This document shows positions 25,801 to 39,137 of a stretch of DNA of 64,000 nt, piece by piece. This DNA is from Daphnia pulex. Its lineage: Eukaryota; Arthropoda; Branchiopoda; Diplostraca; Daphniidae. Position 1 is the stretch's first letter. Each line of letters starts with the position of its first letter. The stretch spans positions 4,712,001-4,776,000 of the forward strand of contig NC_060019.1 in assembly GCF_021134715.1 (NCBI RefSeq). Reading direction: 5' to 3'. The notes under the pieces are model-generated. The model was not told the origin of the DNA. It did no database searches and was given only the letters and a program-made list of their open reading frames with translations. The position numbers were made by a program, and so were the translations under genes.

Positions 25801-28800
25801 TTTGTTGTTGTGGTTATTGCATGAACGTTTAGAGGGCAGTGCGAAAATGGATTGCAGGGAACACCGTGTTGCGGTAGACGAAAGTGCAACGCCCTGAGCT
25901 GTATAACTGTCAGGGCGGCTGTTGGTAATCATATCACGCCGTCCAATAATTTACGAAAGCAATTCAGTCAAAAATAAATTTCGTCCATGACAAGAGTGTC
26001 CGCTCGAATCTGCAGACTCCCACGGGAGGTAGGCGACAACGGTTTAATGATGAATTACTGGTACAGATAAATAATCAAGTTTTAAAAAGGGAGTCAGCGC
26101 TGAGGGTTTCTGCTTGAGTGTTGGCGACAAGAGTGGTTACGTCATTTATAACTATTGCAAGGACGATCCTTAACATCGCTGGTATTAGCTAACCAAGGGG
26201 TTGTCCACTCTTTTCCCGTGGTTCACTTGGTCTAGAAAATTAGGGAAAATCTGGGAAAATAGGGAAATTTGAGAAAAATTGGAAAAAATTACAGGGAAAT
26301 AGGGAAATTTGAGAAAAAATGGGAAAAAATTACAGGGAAAAACTACATTTCTCATTTTTCTCAATTTTCCCATTTTTGTGGTGGTTCACTTGGAAAAAGA
26401 GTGGATAGCCCCTCGATCCCAAATTAACACGAAGGTAGGAAAGCGTTTTGGTTTGCTTTTTAAGATTAGACGAAAGGGATGTGGATTTCCCATATTTCAA
26501 ACAGGAAATCCGAATTTGCTGATAAAGTTATTTATCAAGTCAAGCTCGAGCAAAAAATGTCTTTTCAATTTTAAATATTAATTTTAGAAAATTGAACTTA
26601 CTAACAATTTTGTCGAGTTTTGTTGTTGTGGTTATTGCATGAACGTTTAGAGGGCAGTGCGAAAATGGATTGCAGGGAACACCGTGTTGCGGTAGACGAA
26701 AGTGCAACGCCCTGAGCTGTATAACTGTCAGGGCGGCTGTTGGTAATCATATCACGCCGTCCAATAATTTACGAAAACAATTCAGTCAAAAATAAATTTC
26801 GTCAATGACAAGAGTGTCCGCTCGAATCTGCAGACTCCCCCGGGAGGTGGGCGACAACGGTTTAATGATGAATTACTTGTACAGATAAATAATCAAGTTT
26901 AAAAAAGGGAGTCAGCGCTGAGGTTTTCTGCTTGAGTGTTGGCGACAAGATTGGTTACGTCATTTATAACTATTGCAAGGACGATCCTGAACATCGCTGG
27001 TATTAGCTAACCGAGGGGTTGTCTACTCTTTCCCCGTGGTTCACTTGGTCAAGAAAATTAGGGAAAATCAGGGAAAGTAGGGAAATTTGAGAAAAAAGGA
27101 AAAAATTACAGGGAAATAGGGAAATTTGAGAAAAATGGGAAAAATTACAGGGAAATAGGGAAATTTGAGAAAAATGGGAAAAAATTACAGGGAAAAACTA
27201 CATTTCTCATTTTTCTCAATTTTCCCTTTTTTGTTGTGGTTCACTTGGAAAAAGAGTGGATAGCCCCTCGATCCCAAATTAACACGAAGGTAGGAAAGCG
27301 TTTTGGTTTGCTTTTTAAGATTAGACGAAAGGGATGTGGATTTCCCATATTTCAGACAGGAAATCCGAATTTGCTGATAAAGTTATTTATCAAGTCAAGC
27401 TCGAGCAAAACATTTCTTTTCAATTTTAAATATTAATTTTAGAAAATTGAACTTACTAACAATTTTATCGAGTTTTGTTGTTGTGGTTATTGCATGAACG
27501 TTTAGAGGGCAGTGCGAAAATGGATTGCAGGGAACACCGTGTTGCGGTAGACGAAAGTGCAACGCCCTGAGCTGTATAACTGTCAGGGCGGCTGTTGGTA
27601 ATCATATCACGCCGTCCAATAATTTACGAAAGCAATTCAGTCAAAAATAAATTTCGTCCATGACAAGAGTGTCCGCTCGAATCTGCAGACTCCCACGGGA
27701 GGTAGGCGACAACGGTTTAATGATGAATTAGTGGTACAGATAAATAATCAAGTTTTAAAAAGGGAGTCAGCGCTGAGGGTTTCTGCTTGAGTGTTGGCGA
27801 CAAGAGTGGTTACGTCATTTATAACTATTGCAAGGACGATCCTTAACATCGCTGGTATTAGCTAACCAAGGGGTTGTCCACTCTTTTCCCGTGGTTCACT
27901 TGGTCTAGAAAATTAGGGAAAATCTGGGAAAATAGGGAAATTTGAGAAAAATTGGAAAAATTACAGGGAAATAGGGAAATTTGAGAAAAAATGGGAAAAA
28001 ATTACAGGGAAAAACTACATTTCTCATTTTTCTCAGTTTTCCCATTTTTGTGGTGGTTCACTTGGAAAAAGAGTGGATAGCCCCTCGATCCCAAATTAAC
28101 ACGAAGGTAGGAAAGCGTTTTGGTTTGCTTTTTAAGATTAGACGAAAGGGATGTGGATTTCCCATATTTCAGACAGGAAATCCGAATTTGCTGATAAAGT
28201 TATTTATCAAGTCAAGCTCGAGCAAAAAATGTCTTTTAAATTTTAAATATTAATTTTAGAAAATTGAACTTACTAACAATTTTGTCGAGTTTTGTTGTTG
28301 TGGTTATTGCATGAACGTTTAGAGGGCAGTGCGAAAATGGATTGCAGGGAACACCGTGTTGCGGTAGACGAAAGTGCAACGCCCTGAGCTGTATAACTGT
28401 CAGGGCGGCTGTTGGTAATCATATCACGCCGTCCAATAATTTACGAAAACAATTCAGTCAAAAATAAATTTCGTCAATGACAAGAGTGTCCGCTCGAATC
28501 TGCAGACTCCCCCGGGAGGTGGGCGACAACGGTTTAATGATGAATTACTTGTACAGATAAATAATCAAGTTTAAAAAAGGGAGTCAGCGCTGAGGTTTTC
28601 TGCTTGAGTGTTGGCGACAAGATTGGTTACGTCATTTATAACTATTGCAAGGACGATCCTGAACATCGCTGGTATTAGCTAACCAAGGGGTTGTCCACTC
28701 TTTCCCCGTGGTTCACTTGGTCAAGAAAATTAGGGAAAATCAGGGAAAGTAGGGAAATTTGAGAAAAAAGGAAAAAATTACAGGGAAATAGGGAAATTTG

Positions 28801-30540
28801 AGAAAAATGGGAAAAATTACAGGGAAATAGGGAAATTTGAGAAAAATGGAAAAAAATTACAGGGAAAAATTACTTTTCTCATTTTTCTCAATTTTCCTAT
28901 TTTTGTGGTGGTTCACTTGGAAAAAGAGTGGATAGCCCCTCGATCCCAAATTAACACGAAGGTAGGAAAGCGATTTGTTTTGCTTTTTAAGATTAGACGA
29001 AAGGGATGTGGATTTCCCATATTTCAAACAGGAAATCCGAATTTGCTGATAAAGTTATTTATCAACTCAAGCTCGAGCAAAACATTTCTTTTCGATTTTA
29101 AATATTAATTTTAGAAAATTGAACTTACTAACAATTTTATCGAGTTTTGTTGTTGTGGTTATTGCATGAACGTTTAGAGGGCAGTGCGAAAATGGATTGC
29201 AGGGAACACCGTGTTGCGGTAGACGAAAGTGCAACGCCCTGAGCTGTATAACTGTCAGGGCGGCTGTTGGTAATCATATCACGCCGTCCAATAATTTACG
29301 AAAGCAATTCAGTCAAAAATAAATTTCGTCCATGACAAGAGTGTCCGCTCGAATCTGCAGACTCCCACGGGAGGTAGGCGACAACGGTTTAATGATGAAT
29401 TACTGGTACAGATAAATAATCAAGTTTTAAAAAGGGAGTCAGCGCTGAGGGTTTCTGCTTGAGTGTTGGCGACAAGAGTGGTTACGTCATTTATAACTAT
29501 TGCAAGGACGATCCTTAACATCGCTGGTATTAGCTAACCAAGGGGTTGTCCACTCTTTTCCCGTGGTTCACTTGGTCTAGAAAATTAGGGAAAATCTGGG
29601 AAAATAGGGAAATTTGAGAAAAATTGGAAAAAATTACAGGGAAATAGGGAAATTTGAGAAAAAATGGGAAAAAATTACAGGGAAAAACTACATTTCTCAT
29701 TTTTCTCAATTTTCCCATTTTTGTGGTGGTTCACTTGGAAAAAGAGTGGATAGCCCCTCGATCCCAAATTAACACGAAGGTAGGAAAGCGTTTTGGTTTG
29801 CTTTTTAAGATTAGACGAAAGGGATGTGGATTTCCCATATTTCAGACAGGAAATCCGAATTTGCTGATAAAGTTATTTATCAAGTCAAGCTCGAGCAAAA
29901 AATGTCTTTTCAATTTTAAATATTAATTTTAGAAAATTGAACTTACTAACAATTTTGTCGAGTTTTGTTGTTGTGGTTATTGCATGAACGTTTAGAGGGC
30001 AGTGCGAAAATGGATTGCAGGGAACACCGTGTTGCGGTAGACGAAAGTGCAACGCCCTGAGCTGTATAACTGTCAGGGCGGCTGTTGGTAATCATATCAC
30101 GCCGTCCAATAATTTACGAAAGCAATTCAGTCAAAAATAAATTTCGTCCATGACAAGAGTGTCCGCTCGAATCTGCAGACTCCCACGGGAGGTAGGCGAC
30201 AACGGTTTAATGATGAATTACTGGTACAGATAAATAATCAAGTTTTAAAAAGGGAGTCAGCGCTGAGGGTTTCTGCTTGAGTGTTGGCGACAAGAGTGGT
30301 TACGTCATTTATAACTATTGCAAGGACGATCCTGAACATCGCTGGTATTAGCTAACCGAGGGGTTGTCTACTCTTTCCCCGTGGTTCACTTGGTAAAGAA
30401 AATTAGGGAAAATCAGGGAAAGTAGGGAAATTTGAGAAAAAAGGAAAAAATTACAGGGAAATAGGGAAATTTGAGAAAAATGGGAAAAATTACAGGGAAA
30501 TAGGGAAATTTGAGAAAAATGGAAAAAAATTACAGGGAAA
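22861..30540 (+). repeat. Satellite block 2 with dimeric higher-order structure
   Basis: Units begin at the MITE-like CCGAGGGG/CCAAGGGG end at 23664, 24520, 25339, 26194, 27012, 27867, 28684, 29539 and 30357. Spacings alternate 856, 819, 855, 818, 855, 817, 855, 818. The two unit types also differ in sequence (GTCAAG...AATCAGGG versus GTCTAG...AATCTGGG, and in the number of purine subrepeats). The repeating dimer is therefore about 1,673 bases, in four copies. Each unit contains a MITE-derived block and a relic cysteine-rich exon. Conserved 66-103 residue frames in each unit show no sign of being genes. Confidence 0.85.
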
Positions 30541-30938
30541 TCCGTTAAAAAAGTGTTAAAAAACTCATATTTTTTACAAATTAAATGTTTTCGTGACAGA
30601 TGATTTTTAAATTTTTTAAAAAAATTTTACAAATTTCTTCAGGCTTTTATTATTAATTTTGTCGTATATTTTTTGTTTTTCAATAGAATAACGAAAAGAA
30701 GAAAGTTATGCAAACAAAAAGTTGTTTATTTCATTAATAGAGGGAAGCATTAGAGTCAAGTCAACATGTCCAATCAGTCAACGAAGTTAATTCAAACAGC
30801 CCCAAAAAGAGTAAATACATAATTGTACCTTCAAAGGAAGTAAAAGAGTCAAAGTAACAAGACCAATTTGTCTATAGAGATGACTAGAAAACAAAATACA
30901 TGCGTTTCCACCCTCACAATAAACGACAAAGAAAAGAG

Positions 30939-32466
30939 TTAAATGGAACCGGAGTAATCTTCAAGACATCTCAGAATGACATTTACTCTGGCTTCTATTT
31001 CACATTTTGTTTGGGCATAAACCCTTTGGCTAGCACCTTCTCCACCGACCTCATCGTCGTCTGCATTTTCGTTTTCATTCAGATACTTCATAATTTGGTA
31101 AGCGTGATATCTCCGAGCTGCTTGCACTGACGAAATTATTTTGTTGTTATTGGTCTGTTTTTTGTGTTGCTCGAAAATGGCAATGGTCACAACTGAAAAT
31201 TGTATATGACGAAGTTGTGAGATCCAAAGATAAAAAAACATAGCAAACGAGCATTGGGTAAAACTTACCTCCAAAAATGGCTATAAAATTAATGAGATGA
31301 CTGATTCCTGGACGAAGATCCTTTCCTCTGCATTTTATGACATATTTGTCCAGATACTAGACTTGCAAGTAAGGCTTTGGAAATAACAGTTTCGCTAGTG
31401 AGTAATCTAAATTTATCTATTTGAACTGCGCACTTAAAAGAAGAAGATTTAGAACATTGAATTGGTAAAGAATTTAAAAAATGTCTTACTAGGCTAACGC
31501 TTAATTCGACGTCCAACAGGGCAGTATTCAACGTCGAAACGTCGTCGATTTGAGTCAGTGGCAATCGAAGTTGATCTTCTACTATTTTGTTAAAATGTTC
31601 TAGATACGTTTGCATTACTTTTGTGATAAGTCGCTTTGGAGGTATAAGGTCTTTTAGAAGAGCATTAGTGGCAACTGATTGTTTTAACATTTCCTGTCGC
31701 CAGGCATACTTGTCGGCAGCAATGTCAGTTTGTACTTCGTGTGGTTTGGTTGCCTTGCTTGTGGTAGCTTCCTTTGTTATTGATTGCGACCTGACATCGC
31801 CCATGCGAGGACTGCTTGCTCTAATTGTACCAACTGAAACTGATGTGGATGGCGAATAGCTTGCGTTACGTGAAATACTTTCGACTGTTTTCGATTTCGA
31901 CATAGCATCGCCGATCCGTGGAAGGCTGCTCTTACCTAATCTGGCTACCACTTGTGGAGACGGTGAGCTACTTGTTTGTCTGGAATGAGTTTTCGTGGGT
32001 GTTGTTTGAGATCTGGGTGCAACAGTCCCAGAAATACTTGTCTGCTTTATTCCGCCTACCATCAGTGTCGACGGCAAGCTGCTTGTCGTGGTTGAACGAG
32101 TTTCTATGGGTGTTGCTGGCGAGTGCGGCGACCTGGCTTCACCGATTCGATGGGCACCCTTACTTGAACCCTTACTTGAACGAGCTACTGAATAGTCAGG
32201 GCTAGGTTCTGTTCGAATTTGTCTCTTCGCAATCGAAGGCTTTATTCCGCCTACCATTAGTGTCGACGGCAAGCTGCTTGCCGTGCTTGAACGAGTCTCC
32301 GTTGGTGTTGCTGGCGAGTGTGGTGACCTGGCTTCACCGATTCTATGGGTGCTTATCTTAATTGAACGAGCTACTGAATAGTCAGGGCTAGGCTCTGTTT
32401 GAATTTGTCTCTTTGCAACCGAAGGTTTAGATGGAAATGGACGGCTACCAGATGTCTTCACAGCTG
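30939..32466 (-). CDS. Three-exon gene, copy 2
   Basis: Exons 30939-31192, 31269-31356 and about 31490-32466 keep the same splice sites and phase as copy 1. About ten residue changes are scattered through it, such as SSK to SIK and TKVLQ to TKVMQ. The single-frame reading appears to stop at SSH, but that stop lies outside the spliced frame. Confidence 0.5.
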
Positions 32467-32532
32467 TGAAAGAAGTAAATTATAGTCAAAGGAAGTAAAG
32501 GTCACTCGTATTACAAAATAAATACCTGGTGA

Positions 32533-33083
32533 GCTTTTTCAAGAAAAGCAAAAAGTCGTCCTTTCTCCATTCTTGAAAAGAATCTTAAATTTCAAGAAGC
32601 TTTTTCAACTCTGAGTCAAAATGAAAATATTACAGAAGACACGATAAAGATTATCGAAGAATACGTTTGCGCCATGCATGGAAAAAAATTCACCGTCAAC
32701 GAATGCAGAATGGATATGTTCTTGAAAATTTATCAACCAAAGAGAGGTAAAAATCCTATGGCCAACGTCAAAGGAATTGACGGAAGTTCCCTCCCTCCAT
32801 GCCACTCTGTATTATTGAAGCAAATCAAAAGAACAAATGCTATTCTGTTTGGCGAAACGGAACTGTTTTTAATCCTCAAGTCATTTTACTTAGCGGAAAC
32901 GGGTGGCAGCTAGTTGAGGAAAAATACTCCCCTGTCTGGTTTCAGAGTGACATGGCCCCGACGACAATTGAAGATATGATTTTGGATTCCTCTAACGAAG
33001 AAGAAAAGAACGAGGATGCAACTGATGTGTCCAGCGATGAAGCCGATAATGAGTCAGATTGCTCTTTGTCCGACGTCGATTAA
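32533..33083 (+). pseudogene. Repeat-associated C-terminal domain, copy 2 (frameshifted)
   Basis: Same frame as in copy 1, but four bases are missing in the segment coding AICSVW near 32843, shifting the frame in mid-domain. The acidic tail survives in the other frame. Confidence 0.6.
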
Positions 33084-33882
33084 ATTGTTATTTTCCAATA
33101 ACTTTTTTAACTTTAAAATTTTTAACTATGTAACCCACGTCTTTAAATGAGGAGTTTCATAACCAAAGCCAGAATACATTCTTGAAGCTTATTAAATTGT
33201 CAGCTGTACCTGTTTTCTAATTTTCCCCCTGAAAGAATTTGAATTTGCGCCACGAATGCTGCGTTGCCATTTACGGCAAAGTAAAAAAAAAATCAGCCGT
33301 CGGGCTACAAATCGCAGTCTGATCACATGAAAGCCCCAGATTTTCATGTCAGATTTTATGTAACTTAATTCTATTTTATATTCTCTAAATTTTAAGCTTA
33401 TTTCTAGATTTTATTCTTACGGGGTAAATTTCCACAAAAATCGATCATTTTTCCGATTTTTGATACCTCCCCCCACCCAAACGCCCCAGCGCCCATCGTC
33501 AAGACAAAGTTTTTTTGACTTGACTTTGTGGTGCCTTTCATTTTAAGAACCTAAAAAAAGTTATTCTTATGGGGTAAATCTGTGTCATTGTGGCTAGCGG
33601 ACTATTCGTGGCTTTTCCTTCAACTAATCAATTTGATGTATTTTATCATCTTGAAACCCTTTATAAGAGGCCTTTGTTCTTCTTTGATTTTATAGGAAGC
33701 CAGACCGGCTCCCATCAGCGCCTTAAGCAGCAAGCGTCCATCTGTACAAGTAATTCATCATTAAACCGTTGTCGCCTACCTCCCATGGGAATCTGCAGAT
33801 TCGAGCGGACACTCTTGTCATCGACAAAATTTATATTTGACTGAATTGCTTTCGTCAATTATTGCACATGATTTGATTTGAA

Positions 33883-33978
33883 TACCAACAGCCGTCCTGA
33901 CAGTTACAGCACCGGGCGTTGCACTTTCCTTTACCGCAACACGGTGTTCCCTGCTATCCATTTTCGCACTATGCCCTC
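33883..33978 (-). pseudogene. Relic cysteine-rich exon, copy 2
   Basis: As in copy 1 with the same internal stops; the final stop codon is also changed. Confidence 0.45.
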
Positions 33979-34282
33979 TAAACGTTCATGCAACCACAAC
34001 AACAACAAGAAATTTGTTTAAAGTGGGTTATAAAAATCTATGAAATTATGAACCTATATTACTTCCGCCAATAATCAAACCCAATATTTTGGTTGGGGAT
34101 TCCGGCAAACAACATGTAGCGTCAACTTCTTGGCTGAGAAAGGTCAAAGCTATTACGCAACTCATTAGCAACAGCGACTGAGGGAAAGACTGAATCGCAG
34201 TTTTTTTTAAATAATATACTGTCAAAATTCCAGCACAAAAATTAAACATCAAATAATAAAAGAAGGACGTTGATAATTTACC

Positions 34283-35003
34283 TTTCGACAGCTGGCTCCG
34301 ACGAAATATACCGATATTTTAACCAGCAATGTGCAATGCTCATTGTAATCTATTAAATTGGCATTAAATAAAGATTTGCTGATGCTGTTGTCTCTGCCTT
34401 TTCTATTACAAATCCAAACACTATTATATATCGGTCCTCTATAGACTAGATGGAAAAAGCTTTCCATATTATTATCACGAAATGCAAATGAGAGACCAAT
34501 AAGGGTTGACCCACTGTGAGATTTATAGATAATCCGTTTTGAGGCATTTCGGGAAAAAATCCAGTTGCTGCTGAGCGCAGATTCCCCGCAGAAGTTTATT
34601 ATTGAATTTTCTCTTCTAATAGCTAACTTTCAAAATTGGACGATATTTTTGGATGAAGTGCCATCAGATTTTATTATAAAATTTGTGTTCAAATATGTCA
34701 GGGTATTCGTGCTGCTGCTCTCTCTCTCTTCTTGATTGATGTTGCGTATTGTGGCCAATATTAACTTTATTTCCATTAACTATAGTGAATTAATCCGGTT
34801 TATGGAAATGTGAAAATATGGACCTCAATTTAGTTTCTAATACAAATATTATGGACACAACCTGGTCATGCGAATTTTGCGAAAAAGCTGGAATAACCTG
34901 GAAAAAACCTAGAAATGGACGCGATACAATCTCCTTATATTCCTCCTCTTTTATCTGGATATACAGACGCATAAATTGTATCAATGCACGAGCACATATC
35001 ACT
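34283..35003 (-). pseudogene. Decayed CUB-like gene, copy 2
   Basis: Same layout as copy 1. The upstream frame here stops after HFHKPD, which copy 1 reads through, so decay differs between copies. Confidence 0.3.
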
Positions 35004-35682
35004 GATTCAATAAAAAAAACGTAGACTATTGCACCTGATATCTATATGACCTTCTGAATTTAATTAATCGCTCGTTATCGTGTTGAATTTGGATTACGTA
35101 TTCAACTGGCGTTTGCTGCGCCAATCAACCCTAATTCATTTTGGAATTTTAATTTTTGAAGACAGGAAAGTTATAACTAGTGCTTTACAACTTAACAACA
35201 CTTGAAAAAATTTGCCATGTGTTGAGCTATGTTTTTTGTACACGGCAAATGCTATTTGCTATGATAAATAGGTAGGGTTATTCTTTTTTGGGGAGGCATC
35301 ATGGCCGATATTGCGGACTTTTTCGGAATTTGCACATAATGTTTGGGTACTCCAAACGGTTTTAAAGTATCCACACAAATTTAGAGATATATGTAAAAAA
35401 AGATTACAAAGTCAGAGCTGCTGAGCATTTGTATGATGTGTATTATCAGAGTTGGAAGGTTGAATATATATTCAAGCGGATTATTTGAATATATCCACAA
35501 TTATACAAATATTGCTCGGGTTAATTGAAACCAGAAGATTTAGATAGGACAGACTTGGATTTTCTAATTTTTTTCCCATTATTCAAATTCTGTAGTTGTT
35601 TCGGATAATCTTGGTCGGATAACAAATTCGGTCCAGTTCGGTTGCATGAAAAACAAGTGATGAACTACTATTTCGGTTAGGG

Positions 35683-35972
35683 TTATCCTCTACCACACCC
35701 GTCTGGTGCACCGCAGTTTGCAGCAAAGAAAGATGTGCAACGACAGTTCACAGCGCCATCGCAACGCCAACGACAACAGTTGCCTAGGGATGAATGGCAC
35801 TGTCCATTCACGAGCCCACCGAACTCGTTGACAATTGCCAGCAGCACCAAAGACACCATCAAAATCATAAGAATCTAAAAAGGTGCATATGCAGCAATAT
35901 AAAACAAATAAACAAACATTGCGATAGAATAACTTTGGATTTGAGATAAATTGTTATTACCGATTTGACCAT
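35683..35972 (-). CDS. Secreted eight-cysteine peptide, copy 2
   Basis: Exons 35961-35972 and 35683-35874. Protein and splice sites are the same as in copy 1; all eight cysteines and the signal peptide are kept. Confidence 0.75.
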
Positions 35973-36046
35973 TTTTTGCTATAAGGAAGGCTAGACGAGT
36001 TCAACTGTTCAAAAAGTTGTGATAATATTGACTGATTTTCGAGCCC

Positions 36047-36054
36047 TTTTTATA
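36047..36054 (-). promoter_or_regulatory. TATA box, peptide gene copy 2
   Basis: TATAAAAA with the same spacing and initiator as copy 1. Confidence 0.6.
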
Positions 36055-36536
36055 CTAGATCCAAAACCACCTCCCCACTGGCTCTACAGCAGCATGGCTC
36101 CTCCTCCTCCTAATCAGCTAGTATAACACACGTGCCGTAACTGTGCCAGTTAAGCAGCGCTGCAAACGGGTGCGCAAAAACTTGGGTTTTCAGCAGTGTC
36201 TTTTGCTGGGTTCTTCCTGTTGCCGAATCCGGGATTTCCCCGCAAAAACTAGTACTCCTGCTGGTATGCCTTGCGGCGAAGAAAGGTCTTTGATCTTCTA
36301 ATATATAGATGTGTTTCTCCTTAAGAGATTCATGGCAAAAACTGGTTGAAACTGGTAATGAACAAGATTCCTTCAGTAATGTCCTTCGGGAATTTTTTTA
36401 AACGTTAAAGAGACAGAAAATCAAGGTTAAATAGTAGATTAATACATACTATTATGTTTGGAAAATTCTCTTTATTCTCTTAAATTAATTGATTCTTATT
36501 AACTAATTGACTAATAATCTGTCAATATTATGAGTG

Positions 36537-36585
36537 GTGCGACTTAGGTGTGACGGAGGCTTCGCCCCGCCACCCCACGTCGCAC
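36537..36585. other. GC-rich hairpin, copy 2
   Basis: Same GTGCGAC/GTCGCAC stem as copy 1. Confidence 0.5.
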
Positions 36586-36695
36586 TTCATGTTTAGATTA
36601 AGTTAAAGTAACACTTATTACTATAGTAACAATACAATTATATCATGTGGTCACATGTTGCATTACATGAGTCTTGGCTAATAGATAGCGAGCTA

Positions 36696-36765
36696 CCTTG
36701 TCCGACATCCGAACCTCGGTCCTTCGCCATTACAGCCCAGAAGGCTGACCATTAGACCACCGGTG
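36696..36765 (-). other. tRNA-like segment, copy 2
   Basis: Same degenerate tRNA-derived segment as copy 1, with small changes around the B box. Confidence 0.4.
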
Positions 36766-37058
36766 ATATGGGAGACAAGGGGGAAACGTGGGCTGGTATC
36801 GTATGACCCAGGTATACCCCCCTTCACTGACCCCTCTCCCATGGGTACGCGCCAACCCCCGCTCGACCCTCCTTTCTGGCCGGCTTGGGCTGCGCGTCAG
36901 CTCCGTAAAACTCAAAACTTTGAACGCGTTTTACGGGCACTTCCGCTCATTTGCACACCCTAAACCCTGTGTTAAAAATGATCAGCGTAACGAGATCTAC
37001 AACCCTATACCTTTCTTTTTTCGATATAAGAAAACCTGTCTCGCTAGGGGAAGAGCCC

Positions 37059-38122
37059 ACTCTTTTCCCGTGGTTCACTTGGTCAAGAAAATTAGGGAAA
37101 ATCTGGGAAAATAGGGACATTTGCGAAAAATTGGAAAAAATTACAGGGAAATAGGGAAATTTGAGAAAAATGGGAAAAAATTACAGGGAAAAACTACATT
37201 TCTCATTTTTCTCAATTTTCCCATTTTTGTGGTGGTTCACTTGGAAAAAGAGTGGATAGGCCCTCGATCCAAAATTAACACGAAGGTAGGAAAGCGTTTT
37301 GGTTTGCTTTTTAAGATTAGACGAAAGGGATGTGGATTTCCCATATTTCAGACAGGAAATCCGAATTTGCTGAGAAAGTTATTTATCAAGTCAAGCTCGA
37401 GCAAAAAATGTCTTTTCAATTTTAAATATTAATTTTAGAAAATTGAACTTACTAACAATTTTGTCGAGTTTTGTTGTTGTGGTTATTGCATGAACGTTTA
37501 GAGGGCAGTGCGAAAATGGATTGCAGGGAACACCGTGTTGCGGTAGACGAAAGTGCAACGCCCTGAGCTGTATAACTGTCAGGGCGGCTGTTGGTAATCA
37601 TATCACGCCGTCCAATAATTTACGAAAGCAATTCAGTCAAAAATAAATTTCGTCAATGACAAGAGTGTCCGCTCGAATCTGCAGACTCCCACGGGAGGTA
37701 GGCGACAACGGTTTAATGATGAATTACTTGTACAGATAAATAATCAAGTTTAAAAAAGGGAGTCAGCGCTGAGGTTTTCTGCTTGAGTGTTGGCGACAAG
37801 ATTGGTTACGTCATTTATAACTATTGCAAGGACGATCCTGAACATCGCTGGTATTAGCTAACCGAGGGGTTGTCTACTCTTTTCCCGTGGTTCACTTGGT
37901 CAAGAAAATTAGGGAAAATCAGGGAAAGTAGGGAAATTTGAGAAAAAAAGGAAAAAATTACAGGGAAATAGGGAAATTTGAGAAAAATGGGAAAAATCAC
38001 AGGGAAATAGGGAAATTCGAGAAAAATGGGAAAAAATTACAGGGAAAAACTACATTTCTCATTTTTCTCAATTTTCCCAATTTTCTGGTGGTTCACTTGG
38101 AAAAAGAGTGGACAACCCCTCG
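37059..38122 (+). repeat. Satellite block 3
   Basis: One spacer with relic cysteine exon (near 37505) between a degenerate MITE block and a complete MITE at 37863-38122. Confidence 0.8.
37863..38122. mobile_element. hAT-like MITE, copy in block 3
   Basis: Same ends and TAGCTAAC duplication as the MITE in block 1, but longer by one purine subrepeat. Confidence 0.75.
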
Positions 38123-39137
38123 TAGCTAACAGATATCATTCAAAAGATAATTTGTCCTGATTTAACCATGATAACCAGCAATTTGTTATACTTTTTAAAA
38201 GTTAAAGTTACCCTTATTGAATAGATAATTTAAATACTTGCTACAAATTGAAACTTCCTCAAACGACAAACACATTAAACAACCTAATACAAGTTAATAA
38301 TAAAGGAAGTAGTACTTAACCATGATTTGCAATGCGAAGGTGAATGAAGACTTTCTGACTGATTGGCGAACTCCATTATTGGGAATGTTGTGCCAAATCA
38401 CAGACGTGGCAAAATGAATTTCGATTAATTCACATTCCATTCCTGAAACACTTCGGTCATAATACGTACGTTACATTTAATTTCACATGGTCACAGCTGT
38501 AATCACTGAAATCAAATGACGAAAGAAACGGAAAGAAACGACTTCTCGAACACGGCCGTCTTGAGTAGAAACCCGTGGAGGATAAATCTGTGCAAGAATT
38601 CGTTTAAAACCCATTTGAAATGCGCCTTTTTGGGCTGAATCGCGTTTCAGCTCTGTTTTGAAATGCATTTAAAGTAAGTTCAAGGACGCTGTTTATGACC
38701 CAAATATCTGTTTTTTCGCAAGATGCCAGTTTATAAATCCGTTAAAAAAGTGTTAAAAAAACTCATATTTTTTACAAATTAAATGTTTTAGTGACAGATG
38801 ATTTTAAGATTTTTTAAAATATTCTTTACAAATTTCTTCAGGCTTTTATTATTAATTTTGTCGTATATTTTTTGTTTTTCAATAAAATAACGAAAAGAAG
38901 AAAGTCATGCAAACAAAAAATTGTTTATTTCATTAATAGAGGGAAGCATTAGAGTCAAGTCAACATGTCCAATCAGTCAACGAAGTTAATTCAAACAGCC
39001 CCAAAAAGAGTAAATACATAATTGTACCTTCAAAGGAAGTAAAATAGTAAAAGTAACTAGACTAATTTGTCCATAGAGATGACTAGAAAAAAAAATACAT
39101 GCGTTTCCACCCTCACAATAAACGACAAAGAAAAGAG

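Larger units (their letters stand above)
30541..37058 (+). repeat. Long repeat, copy 2
   Basis: It begins abruptly at TCCGTTAAAAAAGTG, equivalent to about 14590 in copy 1, joined to the interior of a satellite MITE; the first 600 bases are deleted. It lacks the LTR insert. The stretch 33084-33882 holds no convincing gene. Confidence 0.85.

Noticed and set aside
22922..30540. Repeated 66-103 residue frame in each satellite unit
   Set aside because: It runs from the purine subrepeat through the MITE end into spacer, has no domain or signal, and its length varies with subrepeat number.
12190..30540. CRISPR-like array
   Set aside because: Units are over 800 bases with no short direct repeats and unique spacers, and the window is eukaryotic.
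33590..33844. 84-residue frame present in copies 2, 3 and 5
   Set aside because: It starts at GTG, crosses into the relic cysteine-exon flank on the opposite strand and is missing in copy 1; no coding signal.
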